From contig NZ_JAGIBH010000008.1 of assembly GCF_017744445.1 (NCBI RefSeq), positions 62,001-126,000 of the forward strand: a stretch of 64,000 nucleotides of DNA. The letters run 5' to 3'. Position numbers and translations under genes: made by a program. Positions within the stretch are counted from its first letter, which is position 1. Each line of letters starts with the position of its first letter. The stretch comes from Caulobacter sp. GTDB taxonomy: Bacteria; Pseudomonadota; Alphaproteobacteria; Caulobacterales; Caulobacteraceae. A model generated the notes under the pieces. That model was not told where the DNA came from. It did no database searches and saw only the letters and a program-made list of their open reading frames with translations. This document shows, piece by piece, positions 34,059 to 43,766 of this stretch.

Positions 34059-35889
34059 CGTCGCGGACCGCGCCGCGGGCGGCGTTGGTGGTCATGGCGG
34101 CGTAGGCGCGCAGGGCGGGCGAAACCACGCGCTGGCGATCCTTGGGCTTCCAGGCGTCCTTGCCGCGCGCCAGTTCGGCCGCCCGGCGCTCGGCGAGCAC
34201 CTCGTCCGAGACTTCCAGCGTGATGCCCCGGTTGGGGATGTCGATCAGGATGCTGTCGCCGGTCTCGACCAGGGCGATCAGGCCGCCCTCGCCGGCTTCC
34301 GGCGAGACGTGGCCGATCGACAGGCCCGAGGTGCCGCCCGAGAAGCGGCCGTCGGTGATCAGGGCGCAAGCCGCGCCCAGGCCCTTCGATTTCAGATAGG
34401 TGGTCGGGTACAGCATCTCCTGCATGCCCGGGCCACCCTTGGGGCCTTCGTAGCGGATCACCACGACCTCGCCGGCCTTGACCTGGCCGCCCAGGATGCC
34501 GCTGACGGCGGTCTCCTGGCTCTCGAACACGCGGGCCGTGCCCCGGAAGGTCAGGATCGACTCGTCGACCCCGGCCGTCTTCACGATGCAGCCCTCGGGG
34601 GCCAGGTTGCCGAACAGCACGGCCAGACCGCCGTCCTTCGAGAACGGGTGCTCGACCGAACGAATGACGCCCTTCTCGCGGTCCAGGTCCAGGTTCTCCC
34701 AGCGGGCGGCCTGGCTGAAGGCGACCTGGGTCGGCTTGCCGCCCGGCGCGGCGCGGAAGAACTCGTGGGCGGTGGCGCTGTTGGTGCGGCCGATGTCCCA
34801 GCGGGCCAACGCTTCCGCCATGGTCGTGGCGTGGACGGTGGGCTGGCTGGTGTCGATTAGACCGCCGCGTTCCAGCTCGCCCAGGATGGCCATGACGCCG
34901 CCGGCGCGGTGGACGTCTTCCATATGCACGTCGCTCTTGGCGGGCGCGACCTTGGACAGGCACGGCACCTTGCGGGAAAGACGATCGATATCGGCCATGC
35001 CGAAGTCGACTTCGCCCTCGCTGGCGGCGGCCAGCAAGTGCAGCACGGTGTTGGTCGAGCCGCCCATGGCGATGTCCAGGCTCATGGCGTTCTCGAACGC
35101 CGCCCGCGTGGCGATGCCGCGCGGCAGGGCCGTGGCGTCTTCCTGCTCGTACCAGCGCTGGCACAGGTCGACGACCAGGCGGCCGGCTTCCTTGAACAGG
35201 GCTTCGCGGTCGGCATGGGTGGCCAGGACCGAGCCGTTGCCGGGCAGCGACAGGCCCAGGGCCTCGGTCAGGCAGTTCATCGAGTTGGCGGTGAACATGC
35301 CCGAGCACGAGCCGCAGGTCGGGCATGCGGCCTTCTCGATCGCGGTGACTTCTTCGTCGGTATATTTGTCGTCGGCGGCCACGACCATGGCGTCGACCAG
35401 GTCCAGGGCGCGGATCTCGCCCTTCACCTGCACCTTGCCGGCCTCCATCGGCCCGCCCGAGACGAAGACCACCGGGATGTTGAGGCGCATCGAGGCCATC
35501 AGCATGCCGGGGGTGATCTTGTCGCAGTTGGAGATGCAGACGATGGCGTCGGCGCAGTGGGCGTTGACCATGTACTCGACCGCGTCGGCGATCAGTTCGC
35601 GGCTGGGCAGCGAATAGAGCATGCCGCCGTGGCCCATGGCGATGCCGTCGTCGACGGCGATGGTGTTGAATTCCTTGGCCACGCCCCCGGCCGCCTCGAT
35701 CTCGCGGGCGACCAGCTGGCCCAGGTCCTTCAGGTGCACGTGGCCCGGGACGAACTGGGTGAAGCTGTTGGCAATGGCGATGATCGGCTTGCCGAAATCC
35801 TCGTCCTTCATGCCGGTGGCGCGCCACAGGCCGCGGGCGCCGGCCATGTTGCGGCCGTGGGTCGAGGTGCGAGAGCGATAGGGAGGCAT
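34036..35889 (-). CDS. ilvD: Dihydroxy-acid dehydratase
   Basis: The 617-aa product is a full-length IlvD. It carries the Fe-S cluster cysteines in [12 protein letters not shown] and [16 protein letters not shown], the substrate segment [13 protein letters not shown] and the C-terminal [20 protein letters not shown]. It converts 2,3-dihydroxy-acids to 2-oxo-acids in valine, isoleucine and pantothenate synthesis. I placed the start at the ATG 35887-35889 ([17 protein letters not shown]); the frame extends 12 bases to a TTG. It diverges from a LysR gene across a 97-bp region and overlaps the end of dctD. Confidence 0.96.
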   Translation of the reverse strand: MPPYRSRTSTHGRNMAGARGLWRATGMKDEDFGKPIIAIANSFTQFVPGHVHLKDLGQLVAREIEAAGGVAKEFNTIAVDDGIAMGHGGMLYSLPSRELIADAVEYMVNAHCADAIVCISNCDKITPGMLMASMRLNIPVVFVSGGPMEAGKVQVKGEIRALDLVDAMVVAADDKYTDEEVTAIEKAACPTCGSCSGMFTANSMNCLTEALGLSLPGNGSVLATHADREALFKEAGRLVVDLCQRWYEQEDATALPRGIATRAAFENAMSLDIAMGGSTNTVLHLLAAASEGEVDFGMADIDRLSRKVPCLSKVAPAKSDVHMEDVHRAGGVMAILGELERGGLIDTSQPTVHATTMAEALARWDIGRTNSATAHEFFRAAPGGKPTQVAFSQAARWENLDLDREKGVIRSVEHPFSKDGGLAVLFGNLAPEGCIVKTAGVDESILTFRGTARVFESQETAVSGILGGQVKAGEVVVIRYEGPKGGPGMQEMLYPTTYLKSKGLGAACALITDGRFSGGTSGLSIGHVSPEAGEGGLIALVETGDSILIDIPNRGITLEVSDEVLAERRAAELARGKDAWKPKDRQRVVSPALRAYAAMTTNAARGAVRDVSQVERG

Positions 35890-35956
35890 GGGAAATCTCA
35901 ATGTCGGCTGTAGGGTCTTTCTACGGCCGTTCCTCTGGCGGACAAAATATATTAGT

Positions 35957-35977
35957 TCAGCAGTATTAGGTCGCTGA
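35957..35977. promoter_or_regulatory. Candidate LysR-type binding site
   Basis: TCAGC-N11-GCTGA is an inverted repeat with LysR-like spacing, located 9 bp before the LysR gene start and between it and ilvD. A TATTAG direct repeat (35950-35955, 35964-35969) overlaps it. Autoregulation is the simplest reading. Confidence 0.4.
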
Positions 35978-35986
35978 GCATATCAA

Positions 35987-36883
35987 ATGGACGTCCGCCC
36001 GCTTCGCCATTTCGCCGCCGTCGCCGACACCCTGCACTTCGGCCGGGCCGCCGAGCGCCTGGGCATGACCCAGCCGCCGCTCAGCCAATCAATCATTGCG
36101 CTGGAGAAGAGCCTGGGCGCGGCGTTGTTCGTCCGCTCCAAGCGCAGCGTGCGGCTCAGCGCCTTCGGCGAGCAGTGGCTGCCCCACGTGCTGGCGACGC
36201 TGGACAGCCTGGACGAGCTGCCGACCACGGCCCGCCGTATCCGCGACGGCCAGACGGGCCTGCTCACTCTCTCCTTCGTCAGCACCGCCGACTACAGCGT
36301 CCTGCCGGCCCTGGTGCGGCGCTATTCGCAAGGCTATCCGGACGTCGAGATCCGCCTGTTCGAGGCCACCAGCGACGTGCAGATCCCCGCCCTCGTCGCC
36401 GGCGAGCGCCATGCCGGCATCATCATCCCGCCCGCCGACCAGGCCCTGCCGCCGCCACTGGACTATCGCCGCCTGCTGCGCGAGCCGCTGATCGCGGCCG
36501 TCCCCACGGCCTGGATCGACGAGGGCCGCATCGCCAGTGACGACCGGCTGGCCACGGACGAGGTCCTGGCCTCGCCGCTGATCCTGTTCCCCAAGCAGGT
36601 GGCGCCGGCCTTCCACGATCTGGTCACCGGCTACTACGCGGCCCTGGGCGGCGTGCCCAGAATCGTCCAGGAAGCCATCCAGATGCAGACCATTATCAGC
36701 CTGGTCTCCAGCGGTCTGGGCATCGCCCTGGTCCCGGCTTCGCTGCGGAACATGGCCCGCACCGGGGTCAGCTACATCCCGCTGGCCGGCGCGGTGCCGG
36801 AGCTGGAAACCGGCCTGGTCTGGCGGCGCGGCGAGGTCTCAGCAACGCTCGCTAACTTCCTGAAATTGCTGGATACGCCGTAG
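35987..36883 (+). CDS. LysR-family transcriptional regulator
   Basis: The 298-aa product has the LysR helix-turn-helix at its N-terminus (RHFAAVADTLHFGRAAERLG, MTQPPLSQSIIALEKSLGAA, LFVRSKRSVRLS) and a two-lobed substrate-binding domain (LTLSFVSTADYSVLPALVRR to the end). The length is normal for the family. It diverges from ilvD, so control of ilvD or of itself is possible, but LysR proteins with this SVxSTADY-type effector start often regulate aromatic or small-acid catabolism. No effector can be named from sequence. Confidence 0.9.
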   Translation: MDVRPLRHFAAVADTLHFGRAAERLGMTQPPLSQSIIALEKSLGAALFVRSKRSVRLSAFGEQWLPHVLATLDSLDELPTTARRIRDGQTGLLTLSFVSTADYSVLPALVRRYSQGYPDVEIRLFEATSDVQIPALVAGERHAGIIIPPADQALPPPLDYRRLLREPLIAAVPTAWIDEGRIASDDRLATDEVLASPLILFPKQVAPAFHDLVTGYYAALGGVPRIVQEAIQMQTIISLVSSGLGIALVPASLRNMARTGVSYIPLAGAVPELETGLVWRRGEVSATLANFLKLLDTP

Positions 36884-36899
36884 AAACGCGATGAAAGCG

Positions 36900-37568
36900 T
36901 CAGATCATCGGTTTGCGACGGTCCGAGGCCCTGGGATTCTTCCAGCCGATCCACACCAGATAGGCCTGGAACATGTCGGCCATGGCCCCGGCATAGGCCT
37001 CGATCTCGTCCTCGGTACGCGGGGTCTCGGAGAACGATTTCCCCACCTGTTTCAAGGTGTTGGAGATCAGATCGCCCACGAGAGCTCGGTCGGCGTCGGG
37101 CGTGTCGGGCATCAGCTCGATCATGAAGTCCAGCAGGGTCTGGGTGCCCGACAGGCGGGCTTCCTGGGCCTCGGGCGCATCGCGATACAGCGGCGCGGCG
37201 TCGTCCAAGGCGCCTCGCACCTCGGCCTCTTCGCACTCGGAGCGGATGAAGGCGATGACCAGGGCCCGCAGGCGTTCCAGCGGCGGGCTGGAGGCGTCGC
37301 CGAGGATTTCCTTCAACAGATCCGTGGTTTCGCGCCACTCGTCGCTCTGCAGACGGAAGAGGATCGCGGCCTTGTTGGGGAAGTACTGGTAGATCGAGCC
37401 GACGCTTACCCCAGCCTTCTCGGCCACCCGCGCCGTCGTGAAACGGTGGGCGCCTTCCTTGGCCAGAACCTGAACAGCGGCCTCCAGGATCGCCGACACC
37501 AGCTCGGTCGAGCGCGCCTGCTGGGGCAGCTTTCGTGAGGAAATTCGGGGCGTTGGGCGATCGGTCAT
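36900..37568 (-). CDS. TetR-family transcriptional regulator
   Basis: The 222-aa product has the TetR DNA-binding domain (ILEAAVQVLAKEGAHRFTTA, then VAEKAGVSVGSIYQYFPNKA). A helical ligand-binding C-terminal domain follows. It diverges from an O-methyltransferase gene across 95 bp. That gap holds CGAATA (37585-37590) and TATTCG (37607-37612) as an inverted repeat that could be its operator. It probably represses the methyltransferase and itself; no ligand is evident. Confidence 0.9.
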   Translation of the reverse strand: MTDRPTPRISSRKLPQQARSTELVSAILEAAVQVLAKEGAHRFTTARVAEKAGVSVGSIYQYFPNKAAILFRLQSDEWRETTDLLKEILGDASSPPLERLRALVIAFIRSECEEAEVRGALDDAAPLYRDAPEAQEARLSGTQTLLDFMIELMPDTPDADRALVGDLISNTLKQVGKSFSETPRTEDEIEAYAGAMADMFQAYLVWIGWKNPRASDRRKPMI

Positions 37569-37663
37569 CGGCAGCCTTGCAACGCGAATACCGGAACCCG
37601 ACGGATTATTCGTATTTTCGGGACCGACGCAAGATCGCGTCTCTTCCTACTTCGGACACCCCG

Positions 37664-38326
37664 ATGACGACCCTGACCACCGCCCCCATCGCGCCCCTCT
37701 TGGAGCGCCTGTTCACAGAGGCCGACGAGGCCTCGCCCATGAACGATCCGGCCTTCGCCCACGTCACCGAGGACGAGCACTCCCGGCTGATGCGCAGCAA
37801 GACCGAGTATCGCGAGCTCTATGACCGCCTCAAGGCCTATCCCCTGGCCGTGTCGCGCGAAACGGGCGCCCTGCTCTACATGCTGGCCCGCGGTATCCGC
37901 GCCACGACGATCGTCGAGTTCGGGACCTCGTTCGGCCTGTCGACCCTGCACCTGGCCGCGGCCCTGCGCGACAATGGCGGCGGTCGGCTGATCACCACCG
38001 AGTTCGAACCCTCCAAGGCCGAGCGCGCCCTCCAGAACCTGATCGCCGGCGGCGTTGCCGACCTGGTCGAGATCCGTGAAGGCGACGCGCTGCAGACCCT
38101 GGCCAGCGACCTGCCCGACCGGATCGACCTCGTCCTACTGGACGGCGCCAAGGCCCTCTATCCCGAGATCCTGGCCCTGCTGGAAAGCCGCCTGAAGCCG
38201 GGCGCGCTGATCATCGCCGACAATGCCGACTACGCCCCGGACTATCTGGGTCGCGTTCGTTCGCCGATGGCCGGCTATATCTCGGTGCCGTTCGCCGAGG
38301 ATGTCGAGCTGTCGATGAAGCTTTAA
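37664..38326 (+). CDS. SAM-dependent O-methyltransferase family protein
   Basis: The 220-aa product resembles small class I methyltransferases (Methyltransf_24 / O-methyltransferase type). Motif I is TIVEFGTSFGLSTLHLAAAL near residue 80, with LITTEFEPSKAERA binding the cofactor ribose and LVLLDGAKALYPEIL as the later acidic motif. I chose the ATG at 37664 because upstream sequence is the TetR control region. It diverges from a TetR gene, so it is probably induced by a small compound that it modifies. The stop overlaps the convergent kinase gene by four bases. Confidence 0.8.
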   Translation: MTTLTTAPIAPLLERLFTEADEASPMNDPAFAHVTEDEHSRLMRSKTEYRELYDRLKAYPLAVSRETGALLYMLARGIRATTIVEFGTSFGLSTLHLAAALRDNGGGRLITTEFEPSKAERALQNLIAGGVADLVEIREGDALQTLASDLPDRIDLVLLDGAKALYPEILALLESRLKPGALIIADNADYAPDYLGRVRSPMAGYISVPFAEDVELSMKL

Positions 38327-39654
38327 GCCGTCCAGGCGATGGTGACGCGCAGGCCGCCCAGCTCCGAGCGGTCCATGCTCAGCACGGCGCCGGAAGACTC
38401 GCCCAGGTCGCGGACGATGGCCAGGCCCAGTCCGTGACCCGGGCCGGCCTCGTCCAGCCGCGCCCCGCGCGCCAGGGCCGCCTCGGCCCGCCCTTCGTCC
38501 ATGCCCGGCCCGTCGTCCTCGACCCGCAGCACGCCGGCCTCGCCCGAGACCCGCACCTGGCGACGGGCGAAGCGGGCGGCGTTCTCGATCAGGGCGCCCA
38601 GCATCTCGGTCACCGCGTCCTCGGATACGGGCACACGGAGTTCGACGGGGATCTCGACGTCGAAGATCAGCCGTTCGCCATCGGCCGTACGCTCCAGCAC
38701 CGCCACCAGGCGCTCAGCCACGGCAAGCGGCGCGGCTTCGGCGGCGAAGGCCGCTTCCCGTGCAGCGGCGGCGCGAGCGCGGGCCAGCTCCGCCTCCAGC
38801 GCGGAGGAGACGGCGGCAATGGCGGCGTCCAAGCCGTCAGCGGCCTCGGCGGCGCCAGCCTCGCGGGCGCGACGGCTCTGGGCCGACAGCGCGGCCAGGG
38901 GCGTCTTCAGGCTATGGGCCAGGTCGCCGGCCCGGCGGCGGGCCCGAGCGAGGTCCCCTTCCCGCGCCTCGGCCAGGGCGTTGATCGCCTCGGCCAGCGG
39001 AGCGATTTCCTGTGGATGTTCGTCGGACATCCGGGCCGATGGGCTCTTGCGCAGGCGGGCGAGGTCGTCGCGCACACGGGCCAAAGGCGCGAGGCCCAGG
39101 GTCACCTGCAAAGCGGCGGCGGCCGACAGCACGACCCACAGGCCCGCCAGGAACAGGGCCAGATCGCGACCGAATTCCTGGCGCGCCGCCCGCAGGCCCT
39201 TCTCGTCGCTGGCCACCTGGATCAGCGCGGCGGGGCCGTTGCGATCGGGCCGCACAGATCGCTCGACCAACAGCAGGCGGTCGCCGAACGGCCCGGCAGC
39301 GATGCGCGAGCCCCAGTCATCGGCTGGCGCGGCCTCCGGCGCCCTCAGCGTCTGGTCCCAAAGGGAGGTCGAGGTCTTCAGGCCCGCCGGTGTCGAAACC
39401 TGCCAGTAGAGGCCGCCCATGGCCTTGCGCAGCCGGGGATCGGTCGGCGTCGCCTCGACCGCCGGCGCTCCGGTCGGCTCCAGCCGAACCGAAGCCGCCA
39501 GCATCTGGCCCGTCCGGATCAGCTCCGCCGTCTCCCGGCGCTCGATGTGACGTTCGAACAGCCAGGTCATGGCCAGCCACGACACCGCTAGAGCCGCCAG
39601 GATGGCCAACATACCCCTGGCGATCAGCCGACCTCGCAGCGACCTTCCCTTCAC
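38323..39654 (-). CDS. Sensor histidine kinase (PhoQ-like H-box)
   Basis: The 443-aa product has two membrane segments (about 11-33 and 166-186) around a periplasmic sensor of roughly 130 residues, then a HAMP-like linker. The H-box is LAHSLKTPLAAL with His247, the HSLKTPL form found in PhoQ-type kinases. ALIENAARFARRQV, VEDDGPGM and GHGLGLAIV form the ATP site. Its GTG start overlaps the stop of the response regulator (GTGA). With the regulator and a PepSY protein it forms a three-gene operon, an organisation often linked to cation or envelope stress sensing. Confidence 0.9.
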   Translation of the reverse strand: MKGRSLRGRLIARGMLAILAALAVSWLAMTWLFERHIERRETAELIRTGQMLAASVRLEPTGAPAVEATPTDPRLRKAMGGLYWQVSTPAGLKTSTSLWDQTLRAPEAAPADDWGSRIAAGPFGDRLLLVERSVRPDRNGPAALIQVASDEKGLRAARQEFGRDLALFLAGLWVVLSAAAALQVTLGLAPLARVRDDLARLRKSPSARMSDEHPQEIAPLAEAINALAEAREGDLARARRRAGDLAHSLKTPLAALSAQSRRAREAGAAEAADGLDAAIAAVSSALEAELARARAAAAREAAFAAEAAPLAVAERLVAVLERTADGERLIFDVEIPVELRVPVSEDAVTEMLGALIENAARFARRQVRVSGEAGVLRVEDDGPGMDEGRAEAALARGARLDEAGPGHGLGLAIVRDLGESSGAVLSMDRSELGGLRVTIAWTA

Positions 39655-40316
39655 GCGGCCAGCCCGGCCAGCAGATAACCAAAGCCCCGGCGGGTCTCGA
39701 TCACGTCGGCCCCGACCTTGCGGCGCAGGCGGGTGACCAGGGCCTCGATGGCGTTGGCGTCGGCGGTGTCGGCCACGCCGTAGAGCTGCTCGGCCAGCTC
39801 GCCAGCCGAGACCGCGCGGCCGGGATTGTGCGCCAGGCAGTCCAGCAGGCGGAATTCCAGCGGCGACAGCTTGACCGGCGCGCCGTCGAGGGTGGCCGAC
39901 ATCCGACGGGTATCCAGCGAGAGGCGTCCAGCCTCGATCGTCGGCGAGACGCGGCCGGCGGCGCGGCGCACCAGGCCCCTCGCCCGGGCCAGCAGCTCGC
40001 CCATCTCGAACGGCTTGGCCAGGTAGTCGTCGGCCCCGGCCTCGATGCCCTCGACCTTCTCGGTCCAGTCGCCGCGCGCCGACAGGATCAGCACCGGGAA
40101 CGCCCGGCCGTCCTTGCGCCAGCGACGCAGCACCGACAGGCCGTCCAGGCGCGGCAACCCTAAGTCCAGGATCACGACGGCGTAGTCCTCGACCTCGCCC
40201 TTGAACGAGGCCTCCTCGCCGTCGCGCGCCAGGTCCACGACGAAGCCGCTGGCGGCCAGCGCCTTGGCCAAGTCCGGCCCGACGACGGGATCGTCCTCGA
40301 CGACCAGCGCTCGCAC
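39651..40316 (-). CDS. OmpR-family response regulator
   Basis: The 221-aa product has a receiver domain with acidic pair Glu7-Asp8-Asp9 and phospho-acceptor Asp51 (VVILDLGLPRLDG). The winged-helix DNA-binding domain shows LSPLEFRLLDCLAHNPGRAV and a final VTRLRRKVGADVIETRRGFG. The start is a GTG immediately after the stop of the PepSY gene. It is the partner of the overlapping histidine kinase. Confidence 0.93.
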   Translation of the reverse strand: MRALVVEDDPVVGPDLAKALAASGFVVDLARDGEEASFKGEVEDYAVVILDLGLPRLDGLSVLRRWRKDGRAFPVLILSARGDWTEKVEGIEAGADDYLAKPFEMGELLARARGLVRRAAGRVSPTIEAGRLSLDTRRMSATLDGAPVKLSPLEFRLLDCLAHNPGRAVSAGELAEQLYGVADTADANAIEALVTRLRRKVGADVIETRRGFGYLLAGLAA

Positions 40317-40652
40317 TCAGTCGTCCTCGAGCTTCAGGGTCGCGCCGGTCTTGGCGTCGAGCTCCAGTTCACGGATGCGGCCGGACTTGGCCAGGATCTT
40401 CAGGTCGTACTTCAGCCGCCCATGGTCGCCTTGCTCCAGCTCGACCTCGATGACCTCGCCGGGCACGCGCTGGGCGGCGATGGCCAGGATGCGGGTCAGC
40501 GGCAGGACCTCCTTGCGCAGCAGGGCCTGGCGCGCGGCCTCGTGGCTCTGCTTCTTGTGGTCGTCGGAGGCCGCGACGCTGGTGGCGGCCAGGGTCGAGG
40601 CGGTCAAGGCGATGACCACCAGGCTGACAAATGGGGTTCGGGACAGGATCAT
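40317..40652 (-). CDS. Exported PepSY-domain protein
   Basis: The 111-aa product has a signal peptide (FVSLVVIALTASTLAATSVAA) and one PepSY domain (LTRILAIAAQRVPGEVIEVE, LKYDLKILAKSGRIRELELD, GATLKLEDD). PepSY proteins are exported and often accompany two-component systems, where they may sense metals or inhibit proteases. Its stop touches the GTG of the response regulator gene, so it is the first gene of the PepSY-regulator-kinase operon. The long frame extending upstream to 41399 shadows the RpiR gene. Confidence 0.85.
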   Translation of the reverse strand: MILSRTPFVSLVVIALTASTLAATSVAASDDHKKQSHEAARQALLRKEVLPLTRILAIAAQRVPGEVIEVELEQGDHGRLKYDLKILAKSGRIRELELDAKTGATLKLEDD

Positions 40653-40705
40653 GGGCACGACGATTCCACAGCCATCCTGACACGCCCCTGACGCGCCGCA
40701 ACGCT

Positions 40706-41554
40706 TCAGGTCGGCGAGACGAGCTCTGGGCCCAGGCGATCCTCGCCCGCGGGGTCGGCGGGAAAGCCGAACACCAACGCCTGGACCAGGCAGATCGAGG
40801 CCGCCACAGAGCGGAACGATCCCGTCTCGGCCTCTCGCACCGGCAAAACGAGCTGGGCCGAGGCGGCGATCGGGCTGGCCGGGCTGTCGCTGATCGACAG
40901 GATCCGGGCGCCCTGCTGCGCTGCCGCCGCGACCGCCTGCATCGTCTCCTCGGCATAAGGATGGCTGCTGACGGCGATCAGCAGGTCGCGCGGCCCGATC
41001 GTCTGGACCTGCTGGCGCACTCGCCCGGCCATGCCATCGACGAAGAACGCCCGCTTGCCGGCATATTGCAGGGCATGGGCCAGATACGAGGCCACCGGGA
41101 ACGAGCGCCGGAAGCCCACGACATAGACCATCTCGACCTCGGCGATCATTCGAGCGGCAGCGCGCAGGTTGGCCTCGTCCACCGTGCACAGCAGATTGCG
41201 CAGCGCCTGGACGTCGCCCTCGACGAACGCTTCCAGCACCTCGCGACCCGCGCCCTCGTCGAAATGGCGTACACGCTCGCCCAGCCCGGGGGCCTGGCCC
41301 GACAGCAGACTGTCGCGAAACAGCCGCTGCATCTGGCTGGCGCCCGGATAGCCGAAACTCTTGGCGAAGCGGACGATCGCCGAAGGCTGCACGCCGCAAC
41401 GCTCGGCGATCACAGCCACCGTCTCCAGCGCGAAGGCGTTGGGTTCGTCCAGGACAAAGCGCGCGATCTGGCGCTGGCGCTCGCTCAGCGCGTCGTAGCG
41501 GTCGACGATCGTCGCCCTCAACGCCTCGGCCGTATTCGGCGCCCCCTCGATCAT
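40706..41554 (-). CDS. RpiR/MurR-family regulator with SIS domain
   Basis: The 282-aa product has an N-terminal RpiR helix-turn-helix (LSERQRQIARFVLDEP, VIAERCGVQPSAIVRFAKSF). A C-terminal SIS sugar-phosphate-binding domain follows (VYVVGFRRSFPVASYLAHAL, LLIAVSSHPYAEETM). RpiR proteins respond to phosphorylated sugars or inositol-type metabolites. It diverges from the dual-domain phytase across 217 bp. As inositol is the backbone of phytate, control of the phytase by an inositol derivative is an attractive but unproven link. Confidence 0.88.
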   Translation of the reverse strand: MIEGAPNTAEALRATIVDRYDALSERQRQIARFVLDEPNAFALETVAVIAERCGVQPSAIVRFAKSFGYPGASQMQRLFRDSLLSGQAPGLGERVRHFDEGAGREVLEAFVEGDVQALRNLLCTVDEANLRAAARMIAEVEMVYVVGFRRSFPVASYLAHALQYAGKRAFFVDGMAGRVRQQVQTIGPRDLLIAVSSHPYAEETMQAVAAAAQQGARILSISDSPASPIAASAQLVLPVREAETGSFRSVAASICLVQALVFGFPADPAGEDRLGPELVSPT

Positions 41555-41771
41555 ATCCGCCCCGAGATGATCACTGACAATCTGAGACTATCGGTTCCAT
41601 ACGTGCGCACAACGCGGGCGAGCAGGCTTGAACGTTTCGCGTCCCCGTATCGAGGAAGCTTGGCTGTCATCGCCCTGTGTCCGACGCCGTTCATATGACG
41701 CGGTTCGTCAGCCAGGCGTCAGGGCCCGCCGTCTAGGGGGTCGCCTCGCAAACGTGACCGGAGGGGCCGCC

Positions 41772-43766
41772 ATGAACCGCCTGAAACTCGCCGCCAGCCT
41801 GCTGGCCCTGACCATCGCCGCGCCGGCCCTGGCTCAAGTCCAGCCCGTGGGCGCCACCGCCCCAACCGCGCAGGGCGGCGCCAACGGCGTGGTGCTGCTG
41901 CGCGACCCGACCGATCCCAAGAAGAGCGTGATCGCCGCCAGCGCCGAACTGGCGGGGCTGGAGTTCTATGGCCTGGACGGCCAGCGCATCGCCTCGGTCC
42001 CCGGCGGCGAGGTCGAGGCCGTCGACGCCCGTGAAGACGGCGCCCGCGCCATCCTGGCCGTGCTGGACAGCCAGTCCGGCGGCTTGCGCCTGTTCGCCCG
42101 CGACTATGCCAGCGGCCAGGTCTCGGCCTTGAACGCCAAGCCCCTGGCCCTAGGCTATTCCGGCGAAGGCCTGTGCCTGCATCGCAGCGCCCGCGACGGC
42201 GCCTTGTACGCCTTCGCCATGGGCCGCGACGGCCAGCTGGACCAGTGGCTGCTCTACCCGACGGAAAGCGGCCAGATGGACGGCCGCGTCGTGCGCCGCC
42301 TGCGCCTGTCGTCCGAAGCCAAGTTCTGCGTCGCCGACGACGCGACGGGCGCGCTCTATGTCGCCCAGCAGGCCGTGGGCATCTGGCGCTACGACGCCGA
42401 TCCCGAAGCCGAGCCGGTCCCGACCATCGTCGACATCAACCGCCTGGGCCACATCGCCGGCGAGGTCGGGGGCCTGGCGATCGTGGACGGCGGCGCGGGC
42501 GCCAACTATCTGGTCGCCGCCAATACCGACGCGGGCGACTTCAACGTCTACGACCGAAGCGCGGGCGACAAGTTCCTGGGGAGCTTCAAGGCCGGCGCAA
42601 TCGAGAACCCCTCGGCGTTGTTCGGCCTGCGCGCGCCCGTCGGCGCCAGCCTGCCGGCCGGGGCCCTGCTGATCGCCGACGACCGCAAGCAAGGCGCCCA
42701 CAGCCAGATCCTGTCCTGGGCCGACATCGCCGCCAGCCTTAAGCTGCCGACCGGCGTCGACGCCCCGGCCACGCCCAAGAGCAAGGTCGCGCTAGTCCAC
42801 GCCACGATGGAGACCGTCCCGGTCGATCACGACGGCGACGCCGCCGACGACCCGGCGATCTGGGTTCACCCGACCGATCCCAGCAAAAGCGCCATCATCG
42901 GCACGGACAAGAAGGGCGGCCTAGCCGTCTATGACCTGTCGGGCCAGCGCCTGCAGTTCCTGCCCGACGGCAAGATGAACAATGTCGACCTGCGCGGCGG
43001 CTTCAAGCTGAGCGGCAAGACCGTCACCCTGATCGCCGCCAGCGACCGCACCCACAAGTCGATCGCGCTCTACACGATCGATCCGCAGACGCGCCTGCTG
43101 AGCAACGTCGCCGACGGTGTTCAGCCCACGAACCTTTCCGATCCGTACGGCCTGTGCATGTACCAGGACCGCAAGGGCGGGACCTTCGTGTTCGTTGGCG
43201 ACCCCGACGGCCTGGTGCGCCAGTGGAAGCTGATCGCCACCCCGGCGGGCAAGGTCAAGGCACAGGCTGTCCGCGACATGCGCTTCGACACCCAGACCGA
43301 AGGCTGCGTCGCCGACGACCAGACCGGCGCGCTCTATGTCGCCGAAGAGGACGTGGCCCTGTGGCGACTGGGCGCCGACGCCAAGGCCGGCTCGGCCAAG
43401 ACGGCCGTGGCCCGCATCGCCGACAACCCCGCCCTGAAGGACGACCTGGAAGGCATCGGCCTCTATGCCCAAGCCGGCGGCAAGGGCTTCCTGGTGGTGT
43501 CCAGCCAGGGCAACAACACCTACGCCGTGTTCCGCCGCGAGGGTGACAACGCCTATGTCGGCAGCTTCGCGGTCACCGCCGATGGCTCCAAGACGATCGA
43601 CGGAATCTCCGAGACCGACGGCCTGGACGTGACCAGCGCGCCCCTAGGCGCGGGCCTGGAAGGCGGGGCGTTCGTCGCCCAGGACGGCCGTAACATTTCC
43701 CCGCCCGAGCACCAGAACTTCAAGCTCGTTCCGTGGTCGGTCATCGCCGAGAAGCTGAAACTGTAA
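41772..43766 (+). CDS. Dual-domain beta-propeller phytase, exported
   Basis: The 664-aa product has a signal peptide (LAASLLALTIAAPALA) and two phytase-like halves. The second (about 345-664) keeps the metal/phosphate motif DAADDPAIWVHPTDPSKS, GTDKKGGLAVYDLSG, MNNVDLRGG and DLEGIGLY. The first (about 25-335) aligns in outline (LRDPTDPKKSVIAASAEL, DATGALYVAQQAVGIWRYD) but lacks the DDPAIW metal motif. Dual-domain phytases in which an incomplete first domain assists a catalytic second are known. The ATG follows GGAGGGGCCGCC. The second half closely resembles the phytase at 5078-6157, so an internal duplication followed by divergence is likely. Confidence 0.9.
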   Translation: MNRLKLAASLLALTIAAPALAQVQPVGATAPTAQGGANGVVLLRDPTDPKKSVIAASAELAGLEFYGLDGQRIASVPGGEVEAVDAREDGARAILAVLDSQSGGLRLFARDYASGQVSALNAKPLALGYSGEGLCLHRSARDGALYAFAMGRDGQLDQWLLYPTESGQMDGRVVRRLRLSSEAKFCVADDATGALYVAQQAVGIWRYDADPEAEPVPTIVDINRLGHIAGEVGGLAIVDGGAGANYLVAANTDAGDFNVYDRSAGDKFLGSFKAGAIENPSALFGLRAPVGASLPAGALLIADDRKQGAHSQILSWADIAASLKLPTGVDAPATPKSKVALVHATMETVPVDHDGDAADDPAIWVHPTDPSKSAIIGTDKKGGLAVYDLSGQRLQFLPDGKMNNVDLRGGFKLSGKTVTLIAASDRTHKSIALYTIDPQTRLLSNVADGVQPTNLSDPYGLCMYQDRKGGTFVFVGDPDGLVRQWKLIATPAGKVKAQAVRDMRFDTQTEGCVADDQTGALYVAEEDVALWRLGADAKAGSAKTAVARIADNPALKDDLEGIGLYAQAGGKGFLVVSSQGNNTYAVFRREGDNAYVGSFAVTADGSKTIDGISETDGLDVTSAPLGAGLEGGAFVAQDGRNISPPEHQNFKLVPWSVIAEKLKL

